Shown here: in pieces, positions 11,084-23,777 of the stretch
Layout: every line of letters begins with the position of its first letter
Position numbering within the stretch: position 1 is the first letter of the stretch
Position numbers and translations under genes: made by a program
Notes under the pieces: generated by a model
Seen by the model: only the letters and a program-made list of their open reading frames with translations
The model's database searches: none
What the model was told of the DNA's origin: nothing
Assembly (NCBI GenBank): GCA_905178155.1
Contig: CAJINV010000004.1
Span: forward strand, 4,876,619-4,940,618
Direction of reading: 5' to 3'
DNA: 64,000 nucleotides
DNA from: Amoebophrya sp. A120
Taxonomy: Eukaryota > Sar > Dinophyceae > Syndiniales > Amoebophryaceae

Positions 11084-12846
11084 TCATCCTGTCTTGTGTG
11101 TATGAAGTACCTGTCCCATAGACGTGTTGTGAAACTGCACCTCGTCTCTTACCGCTGCAAGCGGCCGCGTCGGGAGCTCCAGATCCGCTGCAACTGCTGT
11201 TTGTTGTCTTTGTCCACAAAAGGGTCGCGGTTGACGTTCGTATTTTTCTTCCTCTAGCCCCCCTTCCTGAAGATCCTGGTCCTCGTCCACTTCCGTGATC
11301 AACTTAAGGAGGAAGTTGCGTCCCTTTTTGTTGACTCCCTTCCGCGGCAGCAGAAAATTGTAGATTTTCTGCAGCTTTGCTCGCAATTTAAGATTAGAAT
11401 TAGCAAGCTGCGTTCTAGCCTCCTTTTCGCTTCGCTGGTATGACATCAAAAAGTGCATGTACAAGCAGCGATCTTCTACGAATCTTCATGACGAGTTGCA
11501 TACTTACTCCATTCGACTCTTCTCGTTCTTCTGTCGGGCCATATCATACGCATACCAAATAAAGTAGATTAAGATTTTCACTGTGCACTTTGCGTTTCCT
11601 TTTGTGGATTATATACCAAAATCAATATTTTCTATTCTGTTAGCGTTCTCACAAAAAAAAAGCATCCTCATCCAATTTGTCATGCAGTGCATGCATCAAA
11701 CCCAATGTTTGCCATGCAAAAAATTGGTAGGGATGGGCGTTGTTTCCAGAAGATACGTTTTTCCGATGCACTTTTTGTTTCTCGTGTGATATCAAAAATC
11801 GCAAGTTTTCGTGGTACCGTTGATCTAGGAGTTGCGCTTCCTGTTGTGTGGTTGTTTCTTTGTTTATGTTTGTCACGGGTCTAGCAAGAACAAGAAGACC
11901 TCGATCCCCCAATATAGTAACGATACCGTCCTGGTGGCGTTGTCATGCTAATTTTAGAAATGACATCGTGAACAAGAAGGGCAGCGTTGGGGGTGGCGCT
12001 TTCCGAACCACCAGGTTGAAGCGTTAGTTTGTCTATGTCTTAGTCTTTCATTTGGAATCGCACAATTAAAGAAAAGCAATATAACAAACTAGATGAACCA
12101 ATATAATAAATGATGTATGCACTTACGACGAGTAGTTGCTCCGAGGTCATCTTCTGCCGCCGTCGCCGAGTTAGCGCGACCAGAGTTTCATGCGCTGTCT
12201 GTGCTCTCGTACCGCGCCTAATTTGGTGCCCCTGGTAATTCTGATCTGGTGCGTTGATGTTTCCGCGGCCGCTGCGCCGATTTGCGTTAGTAGTGTTTGT
12301 GCTGCGCCGTTGTAATCTTGGCGGGAGACCTGAAGTAGGAGCACTCACGACAGTGGAAGCCGCCTCTCGCTCCATCTGCTGCGGTGCCGGCTCCCGACCA
12401 GTCGATGACGATGGCTGCGGTTGGCGGTAGCCCACCCCCACACCTGGGCCGCGGCTGTCGTTATTTTCACTTGTGGTCGTGCAGAAGGCCCTGGCCCTGC
12501 TGCTACTGCTGATCAGCGGATTCAAATTCTGGTTAGTACTCGGCGCGGCTCTTTCTCCTGACGACACTGCATGACCTGCAGCGAAAATGTTGTCCTGTGT
12601 CGTGCTAGTTGTCACTACAACAGTTTCAGTCCGCGGCACGACCGCACGTTCACGTTCTCTGGACGGCGAAGGCGAGGTTTTTTCAGAACGCGGTTTGCGA
12701 GCGAGTGAAGCAGCACGACGCTCACGCTCCGTCCTACCGTCGACAAACTCCACATCCAAGCTGTCCGAAAATAACCGTGTGGGCGTGCGCGTTGTCTGCT
12801 TCTGGACATTTTTTCCCTCTCTGATCCTGCCGGGGGAAACCGACAT
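11084..12846 (-). CDS. multi-exon basic/coiled-coil protein, unknown
   Basis: Exon 1 runs from an ATG at 12846 to a strong donor (CTCGTC/GTAAGTGC) near 12127. It encodes an Arg/Ser/Pro-rich region ending in a basic patch (LTRRRRQKMTSEQLLV). Further coding sequence follows at about 11508-11545, which ends near another GTAAGT, and at 11084-11435. The last part encodes a predicted coiled coil (RSEKEARTQLANSNLKLRAK) followed by an acidic stretch. The short middle exon does not join in frame with a strict GT-AG choice, so the exact splice sites are open. The last exon may itself end at a donor (ACAG/GTACTT) near 11110. No known family is recognised. Confidence 0.5.
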
Positions 12847-12979
12847 CTTGTTTGCCTACTCAATGTCAACGTCAAGAAAAGATCAGAAGATTAGAACGAC
12901 AAGACTTTAAATCTATTCCCATCTCGTCCGGAACCTTGCCCAGATTTGGCGGTTCGTTCTGCCCCAAACCGCCGGACCA

Positions 12980-14900
12980 ACCTTCTGATTAATTTTTCAC
13001 GACTCGCGTGCTACTCTTGTTACTTAATGCTTATCCAAGAATTAGAAGTTCCTGTCTCCCTCTCTCTCTCCATCAGATGCTAGAAAGAAAAATCTAGCAT
13101 TCATTCACGATGAATATCCAAATTTTACGATGAATGTAGCATAGGCATAGAAGCCGTGCGAAGACTGTCGAGGCGGAGGCACCTTACGATACGTACAAAC
13201 CATCGTCAACAATTACAATGATTTCAACGATGATAATTGAATAAACAATCAGGCTTCTCGCAACTCGTCCTTCTCAAGATCGACGACGCTCAAGCCGGGT
13301 CGAGAAAATCCTTCAATTCGATGACGATGCGTTGTCGATGTGCTGGTGTGACAATCCGAGAGCAAAAGAGTTTAGAAAATTTGCGCTAGAGTTCGGGTCT
13401 TGATGATCGTGTCTGATAAAATTGAAATCAAACTACGACGTCGATGATGAAGGCAATCTGTGCCATTGTGGCTTCTCATCCAACCGCAAAGAACAGGACA
13501 CAGGTTCAGGAATTGTGCAAATCCTGCAAAAAGAGATAGAGACGAGCTCTGTCGCCTGCAAAAAGAGATTGATCAAGCCAGCAAAAAGGCGCTCGGATGC
13601 CGTTATGCGCTTCCACAATCAACTAACAATAACAGCAGACATTTATTTTGGTTTCGCCTTGGGTAACAAGGAAGACAATGACTGCATTTGTTTTCATCTT
13701 GTGTTTCCCATCCGATCGGTGCGCACGTCCTCGATATTTCGCGCTCGCCTGAGCCTCCAGCGCCAAGCGTGGCTGGGACGCCGGCGGGGGACACACACAG
13801 ATTAACACGACTAGTTGTTCAGTCTTCACCGCACAAACACGAACAATTTTGAGCGTAATTGGATTGGTATTTTCTGAACTACAGCATCGAAGCGTTCGTG
13901 ACCTCATCAACAAGATAACGAGAGCTCACCTCGTGCCAGAGCCTGCTGATCCCTATTCATAGGGACGATTGAAGCGCAGCCCGTACGGGGAAAAGCGTCC
14001 TATCCTGTCTAATGTATTCATCCACTCTCTACCGCGACGGCCCTATTGCTTTATCTTTCGCACAATACTAGTAGAGGCTAGCTGCATTGCAGGAAGGCCT
14101 TTGAAAGTTACTAGGAATAGGATCACAAACCGAACCTGCGACGATTGCGACTATCTTCGGGTAAAAGCAGCCACCTTGTTACACCGAGCGCGAGGCTTTT
14201 CTCGCAAGCAGCGACTCGCATAATGCTAATGACCGTAGCGCAACAAAAATGCGTGTATTAAGATGTAGCGACACGACCCCAAGTATGAGGCATTGTCAGC
14301 GCATGTTTGTCGCGGAGGCAGATTCGAAAGAGTTTCATTTTTTTGCATGGTGGAAGTAACAAGTCTAGCTGAAGCTGTTGTAGTCGTAGAAGCCGTTGGA
14401 TGTGCAAATGAGATTATTTGCATGGCTGAAGATGAAGTAGAGTAAAAAGTTTATCTTTTGTTGATACAGTTTCAATTTCAATTTACGCCTCGCGTCATTG
14501 CGTTGTACAAAAATCTTATCTTACATGCCTAAATAGAAAAAGTAAAAGCTAGTAAACGTGTCTTCAATGGTGCACGTAGCATAGCTACAGTGCTGAAGAT
14601 CATTGTTTCGAGCCGGTACGTACTTCCAAAGCGGAAAAATACGTACTAGCGCGGCATCGGAATCAAATCGTATGCTACAAGTACAAATTTAGTGGGACGT
14701 CGTGATACTATCGGAAACTACGAATAAATTAAGGAATCATTGAGAGCTGGGAGGCTACTATTACTACACAAATAAAAGCATAATATATCTTATGTCGCTC
14801 AACATTATAATTATCTTCTATCAGGAGCAACAACAGATCCAGATAATAGATGTCGAGGGCGAGCAGGCCAAGAATGGCGTGGGACTAGTAATGTTTGTTG
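12980..14900. other. no gene supported
   Basis: Nearly 2 kb with frames of up to about 130 codons (13422-13805, plus strand) that overlap others on the opposite strand and show no protein-like pattern. I see no shared repeat. Confidence 0.45.
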
Positions 14901-14920
14901 TTGGAGATTGATAAATTTCA

Positions 14921-16370
14921 TCAATGCCAGGCCCCTACCCCGCCAAGAGGTGAGAAAAATAACTCCTGACCTCCGCAACCGTCCATGTGTGCGAGAGGTG
15001 GCACTTCTTGTTCCTCTTCAGACTGAGCTGCCTCTTTAGCATCTGGCGTCGTGAACAAGGCCGCCGTCGGGCTCGAGTAATTTCCGGCGCAACTAGAACT
15101 ACTATTGTTATTCCTTGCAGTCCAGTGTGTTCTTGCGCCGATACTACTAGAACTTTGCTGATGTTGTTCATTCTCATGTTGGATTCCTGTGGTGGGTGTA
15201 GTTGCTGTTTTGGTGGTCGGATCCGCTTTCACAAGCGGTGCAACGGCGCTGTTGCTCGTCGAGACCCGTGTCGCATGATTCCCACTCGGGAGGTCCGTGC
15301 ACAAGTCGTGCTGGTCACTATGGCCGTTCTCCCCACTAACACCACTACACCGCCCATCTGGGGCGAAGAGGGGACTGGCCATGCAGCCAAAGTCCGGGGT
15401 CTTCGCTATCTTTCTCGTGTTTTCGAAAATTTCGTCCTCGGTTTTCCTGTGCCTCGCCCCAACCGGAGCCGAAATATTTTGAAGATGCAACGCATCGCCA
15501 CCGTGAAATCCCAAGCTGGCTGGATTTTTTACTGCTGGAAAAACGTCCGGCGCGGTGATGTTTCTCGCGATTCCAGGCTCTAGTAGTGTAAAATGCAGTG
15601 TCGGTTGGGCATGCGAGGGCGGGTCTTCTTGATGTACGAAATTGGAATCAACTACGGGTGCACACTCTCCCGGCGGACTTGGTGTGTTCGGTTCTTGTTG
15701 TTCGCTCACGCAGTGTCGAAGATGTTCTACTCCACAGGGAGAATTGTTTGTCATTACTACCAAAGAATCACAAATCGCACCTGCGCCTCCCAATCCCATA
15801 TTGCTAGCAGTCCCTGTCCCTCCTTCAAGAGCAGAGGGTTCGAGCTCGTTCTTCGCACTGCCCAAGCGCATTGCTCCGGACAAAAGTCCGAACGGTTCTT
15901 GATCTCCTGTGTGCCCCAATACATGCGGGCTCGCTCCTCTTGGTGCAGCGCAGAGGAAGTGTGGGAGTCGTGCTTCTGTATGCGAGAGGTCTTTGCAGCC
16001 GCCGGGATTGCAGCCGGATGTGAATGCACCTGCACGCTCCGCCTCCTGCGCAACTGCTGTAGTACTCGGCTCTCCTTGCTGACTCACGCTCGCCCGATGT
16101 TCATGGGATTCTGCTGCAGATAAAGATGAAGATGATGAGGATGTTGAAAGGTTTGTCATGACTACCGCAGAGACCACATCTGTCGCGGTTGTGCCTCTCA
16201 TCTTGCTGTTCCCTCGCTCCTCTGATTCAAATATGTTGTTTATTTTCTCGGAGCGCAACTTTGTTCCACTTCCACCAAAAAGTCCTGACGGTTCTTGAGT
16301 TCCTATGTGCCCGAGTAGACGTGGTTTTGCTGTTGGTGCTTCATCCGAGAGAAAGTGTGGTAGTTGCACC
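14921..16370 (-). CDS. large exon with internal repeats of about 130 residues
   Basis: An open frame of about 480 codons preceded by an acceptor (GTCTCAG/GTGCAA) near 16371, so it is probably not a first exon. It contains two tandem copies of a unit of about 130 residues. Copy 1 starts LPHFLSDEAP and has LGHIGTQEPSGL; copy 2 starts LPHFLCAAPR and has LGHTGDQEPFGL. Each is followed by a V-V-M-T-N segment and a SVSQQGEPST or CVSEQQEPNT block. The last third is Ser/Thr/Asn-rich. The function is unknown. It may be the 3' end of the coiled-coil gene to its right, whose exon at 16.6-16.9 kb contains a similar GVSEQEPHCNT block. Confidence 0.55.
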
Positions 16371-16561
16371 TGAGACGTGTTCTAGTTTGGATTGAGATGC
16401 TATGTAAGTACTAATTGAGTTGTATACCTAGCCCGTATGAACAAAAGATAATGACAATAAGAAAAACGACAACGAGGCTCCGTTTTTGCATGACCTCACA
16501 TGAACAATATTGGACGAGAGTCCAGTCTTCGCATAGTGCCTACGCATTACAGACCTCACAT

Positions 16562-18806
16562 TCATATCAGGTCTTGTAATCTTCCAGACTCAGAGCCAGA
16601 CAGATTGGCATTTCGTAGCAGCAACGTTCCCATACAGCAATATGAATACATTGAGATTGAACTACTACACGAGCAAAAAGCGAATACTGTATTGCAGTGC
16701 GGCTCCTGCTCCGAAACGCCTGCGCAGGCTCCAGAGACTTCACTTGCTGCTTGGTCGCGTTTGATAAACTTGCGAAGCCTCTCTGTGTCGTAGCCGCCCG
16801 TTGCAAAAATTCCTGCTAACTGCTTTCGCTCTTCCCTGGCATCGGCCTTCGCCGTAACGGAGGTGAATTTTATTTTAGACAGCAGGTTCTTGTCATCGAC
16901 CTGATTGTGCAGAGTGTATGAATCAACAGGGGGTGGAAGACTGCTCGGGAAAGAGGAGAAATACACAACTGGTTACAGGAAGTAAACCTATTCCAATAAA
17001 TCGAAAACAGCAACAACTCAAACTCAAAAAGCTGCTAGAGGACATGGATGACATCAAAGCGAAAGATACAACTTAGACATACGAGTGCCCCCTCAGATGA
17101 AAGTTTATTCATGTATACCCTGGAGCAGAACTCGTCAGTAATGTTCCGGAATTCCAGTTCTTCACTTGCTTTCCGGGCGATTTCTGCTAATGTTGAACTG
17201 CCCTTTTTGGTACTGCACAACTCGAGCTCAAGTCGGCGAATTTGGTATCAACTGCAAACATGTCTCGGTCGAAACACTTGTAATACGCAATGGTCACGAT
17301 TGACGAGTCCGCGTCCGCCTTTAATTAATTGCACTGAAGCGTCTCAAATCGAAACCTTTCGATCGCTTTCTTATGCGCGGCAGCACGCGTTACAAACTGC
17401 GACTTCGCATGGTGAAAGAGAAAGTGTGGCGTTCCTTTTGCTGCTTTATGCAATACAGATTTTCCAGAAATGCAAGAAACGCCATTCTTACAGGCTCAAC
17501 CTATATTCCAGACCCAGAGATCTTTGCAGTGGATATTTGGTCCTTCAGTACCATTCGTTCGGTATCGCCGTCTTCGTTATTTCGCTCCAGCCGATGAACT
17601 TGCCGCTTTAAGTGGGTTACGTGGTTCCTGAGACCTTGGGATACCTGTAGTACTTGCTTGAAGTTAGAGTTGCCTAGGTCATAAATCGTTTTCTAATGCT
17701 CCTGCTGCAGCTGAGCGACCCACCTCTCCGTCTCGCACCTCATGCTTAAGAAGCTCAAAAAATCAAAATTCTCAAGAAAAAATAAAACGACGGCCGCCAA
17801 GAAGAAAGCGCCGGTTGTCACACTCGTTCAGGTGTCAACTAAATAATCTAAGCAAGAAGAAGATGAACAAGCTATATCATCTTACCGGTTAGAACTACTT
17901 TTTCCTTTTTCATAGCAACATCACTAGCTCGCAGCGAACAAATAGCATTGGTGTTCTTGTTTGTTTGTTTGTTTGTTTGTAGTTATGCGTCAAGGTGGGA
18001 ACGCGTTTACTCACCTTTTTTCTCTAGCACATGATCTTCAACTTCTATACAAAAACAATGTCAATACATGCTGCTCGGCAACTAGCTCCCTGCTCGCCTT
18101 TCGGAGGGCTCGTTTCAAGTCTTGGATTTGGTCTCTCAGCAACGTTAAAGCGGCATTGGGTTTTCCATTACTCATTGTATGGAAGTGTTAATATCGAAAT
18201 AGCCAAAACTGAAATAGTTTGTCATGTATAAAATGCAAGGCGCACGTGTATAGTGCGTGTCTTGCGAGAATGGCATCACAAGAGGCCGATTTATTTCAGC
18301 CTGCTCAGAGATCATGCACCATGAGCATGACAAAGCGGCCAATCTTCTTTGCATAAGCAGCGTGTCAGACTGGATTTTTTGGGTGGCGGCAAGATTTGTC
18401 ATGCGCCGCTTCGAAGGTAGGTTCCAACACAAGACAACTGGTATCGGCTTTAATTATGCATGACAAATGACTCATAAATATATTTTCATTTACCTTTCTT
18501 GTCTATTTCGAGCCTGAGGCGTCCATAAATCGAAGAGCATCCTAAGCCTGACACCCCGTGAACATTCAGAGTGCGGGAAACTGGTCCAGCTGCAGGAGCT
18601 CCTACTCCCGAACGGCCGTGCCTCGACATGTCTTGATGAACAGAGTCTTCTGATGCAAGTGGTGGCGCGCCAGGAGTCCGTGTCCGTGGCAACAGATCAC
18701 GACCACCAACATAGCCACATGTCGCAAAGGTCGCATCGACGGGGAGGCCCGATATTGTATGCTGTTGCCCAGCACGACCTCGCGTCCCCATCTTCAACTC
18801 ACACAC
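16562..18806 (-). CDS. coiled-coil protein, at least five exons
   Basis: Coding blocks are about 18495-18791 (ATG near 18791), 18080-18172, 17536-17720, 17040-17245 and 16690-16955. Several have strong coiled-coil character: TLLRDQIQDLKRALRKASRE in the second, LRNHVTHLKRQVHRLERN in the third, and LKDQIRRLELELC across the third/fourth junction. That junction is formed by removing an introner at 17246-17535 with its 5-bp duplication TTTGG, and it preserves both frame and heptad pattern. The first intron (about 18.17-18.49 kb) is also introner-like. No domain beyond coiled coil is visible; a cytoskeletal or centrosomal role is only a guess. The 3' end is not fixed. Confidence 0.6.
17246..17535. 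mobile_element. introner, family B, in coiled-coil gene
   Basis: TATCAACTGCAAACATGTCT at one end; CCAGACCCAGAGATC...GTGGATA at the other. A perfect 5-bp duplication TTTGG flanks it (17241-17245 and 17536-17540). Removing it plus one TTTGG joins ...KDQ and IRRLELELC in frame. Confidence 0.85.
17958..17983. repeat. GTTT microsatellite
   Basis: Six to seven GTTT units in a row within an intron or intergenic stretch. Confidence 0.9.
18178..18490. mobile_element. introner-like intron, termini uncertain
   Basis: It contains the subterminal TTTGTCATG boxes at both ends that mark other introners here. The joined exons (LEIDKK / GNGKPNAAL) are in frame only if the cut falls in a GTAA direct repeat present on both sides, so the splice site is not strict GT-AG. 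Confidence 0.5.
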
Positions 18807-18849
18807 AACATAGACATCATTTTTTCGTCGGCTTTCGGTGTGCCTGATA

Positions 18850-19780
18850 CTGCCCGAAGGGGGTTTTTCATTTCACATCACTTAAAGGATTTCAATTTCA
18901 CCCATGGCCAACATGTTCTATGATCCTCTACGCTGTCCTCCTCCTCTGCGCTACGGTTACGGCTCGAAAAGGACCACAAAAATGAACCAAATACTCGAAA
19001 GGGCACATAAGTAACCACATCACTGCTGATTACCGATCTTCGGATCTGAATTATTGCTATGAAAATTATCAAGCCAACAGGCCGCGAACCCGAACGCGAA
19101 AGCGACGCTCCTGCTGGATCATCAATGAATTGTAGTCGACCACTGCTCAAGACAACACTCATTCGAATTTGCTCACGATTGAATGCGAACGAATACGACA
19201 CGGAGTGAGCGGTCGAAATCGATTTCGATGCGAACGGAAATAAAGCCAGAAGATGTTCCAGGAAATCAGAGCAGACGAGGCTTGTAGACGACTCAGAGGC
19301 AAACCCACGAGAGTGACACGCATTTGAGCATTCGCTTCGCGACGGCTGCCATATGGATATGTATCAGATAAGAGATGTCGGCCCACGTAGCGCCGTTACG
19401 TTAGCCGGGCTCAATGCAGCAGTCAGGCAACCCTAAGCACCACGTCGCACACATCAGAACAGAAGGGGTAGACAGTAGTAGTAGATCATGTATTTGCGAA
19501 TCAAAGTCAAATAATCAAAAGCGTTTGCTAACATTCGTGCTTCGCGCTTACATGGGAGAGCGCGGGCTCCTGGCGTTGACGTTATTTTTTTCCATATTTC
19601 TTGAAGACCATTGAAAAAATATACAGTAATTTCTTGAAGAATCTGAGGTTGATTTATTTTGTTTTTCAATTTAAAAATTTTTTTTCATAGCCAGATAAGG
19701 ATGAGCCGGCTCTGCACTCTGTCCGTTTTTTATTTTTTCTTCTTCCATACAGAGACAGAAGTAAGTGAGCGCGAAAAATA
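18850..19780. other. no gene supported
   Basis: Frames of about 60-107 codons occur but none looks protein-like. Nothing repetitive was noticed. Confidence 0.4.
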
Positions 19781-19902
19781 AGCTAATTGTCTACGTTTTT
19801 TCAACTGCGTCAGACACGTCCATGAAGAAGCACCAGGAGGTATTATCAATCGAACAAGATCATCATCAACATGATTCTACTTGTTGCACGCCCGCAACAG
19901 AT

Positions 19903-20880
19903 TTACGTCAGCGTGTTAAAGTTCGCTACCCCTACCGCCACCCCAGTCCGAGCTGCGACAAGATTGTTCATGTTCACGTCAACACGACGCTCAACTCGCA
20001 TGTTGTGATCGATTCCGTACTCCTGATTGGTGTCGTAGAAAACTGACGATTGCTGGAAAGTTTGCGCCCGCACCATTGCGCGATACCTACCATTCGATTT
20101 CGCGTACGTCTGCGTGTGCTCGTGCAGCGTCTTTTCGGGTGGGTTGTAATCCGCAAATCGCATCAGATGCTTTTGCTCCGGATTATAGGGCGGCTCGGGG
20201 TTCACGACGTAGTAGTGCGCCTCCCGCACTTCTCCGAGATATCAAAGGAAAACGGCTTACAAGGAGCGCACAAATTAAGAAATCTTGAGCTGCAAAGCTT
20301 CCTCGAGGTGACCTCCCAACAAAAAACGATATGCTGCAAGTTCTGCTCCTGTCAATATCCCACCTCAATACCTATCATAATGCATACACAGATATGCAAC
20401 TACGAGTATGTCTATGTATATGCAAATATCGTGCCTCTAGTGCCGGTCTTGCTTGATATCTGACGAATTGCACAAATCCATTGCCACCACCCGGAAAACA
20501 CGACCCTATTCACCAGCGGAATGCTGTCTTCATTCACACCTTCTGGTAGGGGCTTTGGGATGTTGAGGGGAAACTGTTTATGTGGTATCTGCGACGCGTT
20601 TCCGAACACCGACGAAAAATCTTGAAACACCTGCTGCGGCATGTTCTGCTCCAGCACGGTTCGGAAGGTCCTGATGAAGTAAGTTTAATCAGTAGTCTTG
20701 TGCTATTGCTAATGCGACAATTGAAGCGAATAATAGCCGAGCCCCCACCATCATCCTCGATTCAAGATCATGCACGGTCAATTGGAATTGTTCTCGATCC
20801 AATTGCTTCAACTTCTTCTTCAAGTGTTTGATTTGGTGCTGGGTAGCATCGCCGACATCTCATCTACTGACGGCTGCGGA
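19903..20880 (-). CDS. multi-exon unknown protein
   Basis: Three coding blocks. About 20740-20865 encodes a coiled coil (ATQHQIKHLKKKLKQLDREQ). About 20485-20665 encodes VLEQNMPQQVFQDF and then LNIPKPLPEGVNEDSIPL. About 19903-20239, after an acceptor (CTCGGAG), encodes REAHYYVVNPEPPYNPEQKH through to a stop at 19903. The protein-like, low-redundancy sequence of the last two blocks and their common strand argue for a real gene. I do not recognise the family. Exon borders are approximate and the start codon is not identified. Confidence 0.55.
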
Positions 20881-22040
20881 GACCATGCAGCCAGGTGTTG
20901 TTAGTTGCGTTGCGGCGCTGTCGCGCTGCACAGCCAGTAGAAAATAGCTTATCACTTATCAGTTTAGCGGCGCGATCTTTTTTAGGTTAAAATGCGACTA
21001 CCTTTATAACGTTACGTAAAAAAGTAAAAGAACACGAGTTGACCAAACGAGAAAAGGTGCGAACTTCAAAGAAAAATAGAATAAACGCCTACCACGGCAG
21101 CTACGACTGCAAAAAGATAAGCAAAGGAAACAAAAACTACCATTCCAGGTGTAGAACGGGCATGATTGAAGCCTGCTGCTACTCTATCTCTACTACCTTT
21201 AAGGCGGGCCACGGTTCGGATGTGGAAACGTACAACCCGCAACAGAAGCGCGGGCCTACTTCGACCTATATGGAATGAAAGTTGCGAAATATTACGAACA
21301 GAAGCTGCTGCACGATCTAGACTTAGGAATCCTTAGCGGTGGTTGTTTGTCTATGCAGATCTAGTACCACATTGGTTGTTCCTTTAGCTTTTTTTAACTT
21401 TTGCGCTAAGTATAGTTTCCGCGTCTTGCTTGATGATTTCGCGACGACCTGGAGATGGCGTCGCCGATAAGAAACTCGACTGCTGGATGCTTCCCTGTGG
21501 TGCAGTGGCTAGGTGTAGTTCATCGGCCTGTGATAATTCATCTATATCTTCAGATTTTTCAGGCCAACGCCAGCCAAAAGCTCCTCGCGATCGCGAACGC
21601 CTCTCGCACACAATGAAGCGCCCTTGGCCCGGACCTTCGCCAAGATACGTAGTGCCACGGCGGCATCTTCGCAGCTGCGCCCGCGGCGGCCCCTGCCTCT
21701 CCTCAAACGAAACGCCGCCCAGCAGCAGTGGCTATCGTGCATTGGCGGACTGGGTTCGCGTCGGTTCCAGAACAAACTGCTCCGTCCAGCATTTCGTACG
21801 TCGTCCGCTTTACGAGAGAGGCAGGCCGCGCGTCTCTGCAGAGTCGAGCTGGCGACTTGCATTACCAGACGAACCAGCTTTAGAGCAAGATGTTGCTGGA
21901 CGACAACCTTCCGGACATAATTTTGTTGCGCAATCCTTCTGTTTGAGAACCACCTCCGGCTACTTACCGCCGTGGTGTCTCGTTCACTGTTGACTCCTGA
22001 AGGGGTCACGCTGGCGGAGTGAGCCCGCTGGCATTACAAC
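20881..22040. other. uncertain region, possible minus-strand exon 21384-22009
   Basis: Overlapping frames of 75 and 155 codons exist on the minus strand. All three minus frames are open for a while around 21.6-21.7 kb, so the coding frame cannot be chosen. It may hold an exon; I do not claim one. Confidence 0.25.
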
Positions 22041-22099
22041 TCACCGCCTTCTACTTGCCTTTCATCTTAGTTCTCAATACGCAGCTAATAGTGGTCGTG

Positions 22100-22773
22100 T
22101 TCTACAGAGATTTCACATGGCGGCGCCTGCTCGGAGTCATCTCTAAAACTTCGGTGTCCCTGTAGCTTTTCTGCATTTCAGGTTCTTCTACTTCGTATGA
22201 TAAGACATTATTTATATTGCAAAAGACGGTGAAAGTGAAAGGAGAATAAAAGGTAAACGTACTCGTTTCTCAGTATGATGTCGAGGAGGCCATCTTGTTT
22301 GTTGAATCTCTCCCAATACTCCATGATGATATCCCAGAAGCAAGCTGTGCCGCAGATGATCGCAGCGTCACTCCAATAAATCCATATCTTCCAATATCGA
22401 CATCCAAGAAGAAATAAACTATCCCCACGCAATTTGTCGCGCAAAGGAGCACTAATAGGCAGCTTCAAGGCCAATGCTAGTCAAGCAGAAAATGCATGGA
22501 AGTGGGTCGCTTCTGCTTATATGCTGAATGGGAGGCCACAATCACAAGTGGTGGCTAAGTGTGACAAGTTTCTGAGCTTCTAGCTAGGTGAGCATGACAG
22601 ACTGCGTCTCTGCATCACAGAAATAAAAGAAAACTGGGGCTTTTGGGTAACGTGCATGAGCATTACAGATTTTCTTTCACTTTAGTGTTCTGCTAGCCGA
22701 GCAGCATGACAACTCTTGCATTCTTCCAGACCCAGACATATTTGCATTTGAAGATATTTGCGGCCGCGGCCAT
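22100..22773 (-). CDS. small hydrophobic protein with introner after codon 6
   Basis: An ATG at 22771-22773 starts MAAAA. Exon 1 is only 17 nt and is interrupted by a family-B introner (about 22478-22756). Removing this with 5 nt yields MAAAAKALKLPISAPLRDKL, which continues in frame into a Trp/Tyr-rich hydrophobic segment (YWKIWIYWSDAAIICGTACF) and ends near a donor (AAACGA/GTACG) at about 22263. This could be a small mitochondrial or other membrane subunit; I do not recognise it. A possible last exon (EPEMQKSYRDTEVLEMTP, stop near 22110) lies downstream but is not proven to join. Confidence 0.5.
22478..22756. mobile_element. introner, family B, degenerate left end
   Basis: The right end (CCAGACCCAGACATATTTGC...AAGATA) and internal sequence (TTGGGTAACGTGCATGA) match the unit at 63101-63352. 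The flanks AATGC and TTTGC match at 3 of 5 bases. Removal with 5 nt restores the frame of the small gene. Confidence 0.65.
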
Positions 22774-22799
22774 CTTACAACTGCAATAAGATTGGAAAG

Positions 22800-22820
22800 A
22801 CACACACACACACACACTAA
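22800..22820. repeat. AC microsatellite
   Basis: An uninterrupted run of (AC)n just upstream of the small hydrophobic gene. Confidence 0.85.
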
Positions 22821-22829
22821 CGGCCAGTG

Positions 22830-23760
22830 ACGGCACAGCTTTCGTGCGCGATAAAGTTTGTAGACCGTGCAATATCGCAGGAAAAAAGCGAAGGCAGTAC
22901 TTATTGTCACAGTATCTATATCTTAATTTTACTAATTACACCAGACCTGTTTTTCGTTTCTTCTGCACAGCATGCAGTGGGCCTCTAGCTATTATCATCA
23001 ACATACTCCCGCCTAGAAGCTGCGTGATGTGACTAATGCAAAGTCGCAGCGCGGGATCTTTTGACGAAGGGCCGTGCTCTTAACGAAGAGCCTGCCCACC
23101 TCCATCGTTGGGTTTGGTTTCAACTGCTCACCCTTTCGGTGCAGATGCCTACTTCAGATGCGAAGTGCGCATGCAATGTGCGTGTTGAATACTATATCGC
23201 GGAGTTTTTTCACTCGGAGTGAAGATTTTCCTCGAACCTCTACCAACCAAAGAAGAGCGCCCGAGTGTGTGATGCACGTTCTTTGAGACATTTGCAAGCC
23301 GGAGCGTTTGTGACGATGCTGCAATGCGACGCACTGCCTTCTGAAATCCGATATATAGAGGAGAAATGAGTGAACACAGGGAATTGGAATACTCCTCGGC
23401 CCAAGAAAAATCCCCCTCGTACTCCTGTGCCATGCCAATTTATGAGTGTGATGCTCGCTCCTTTTGTCATCCTTAAGACACTTCTGCGCTAGTTCCCCTA
23501 GTGAGGAACCAGGCTTACGGACGCTACGGGTCCGTGGGGTGGGTGCACAAAGCACAAGGTGCGGCATTGAGCGCCAGATCGATCCTGTCGGGAGATGGCA
23601 GAGGACAAGGACCAGCGACGCTACCAGTACCCCTACCCGTAGGCCCAAGAAGGAGTCTGCTAATCACAATGTGGTTGCAAAAATGCGCGTACGCCGGTGA
23701 GTCCAAACGGACACCCCCTAGGCTGGGCACTACACTTGGTCTATTCATGAGAAAACGGCT
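22830..23760. other. intergenic, repeat remnants
   Basis: No exon is supported. The plus-strand motif TGGGTGCACAAAGCACA near 23538 recurs near 28735 inside a GC-rich block, so part of this stretch is probably a dispersed repeat. Confidence 0.4.
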
Positions 23761-23777
23761 TCTACGGATTGCCACTG

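Noticed and set aside
15593-16123. 176-codon plus-strand ORF
   Set aside because: Shadow of the minus-strand repeat-protein exon, which shows internal protein-level repeats.
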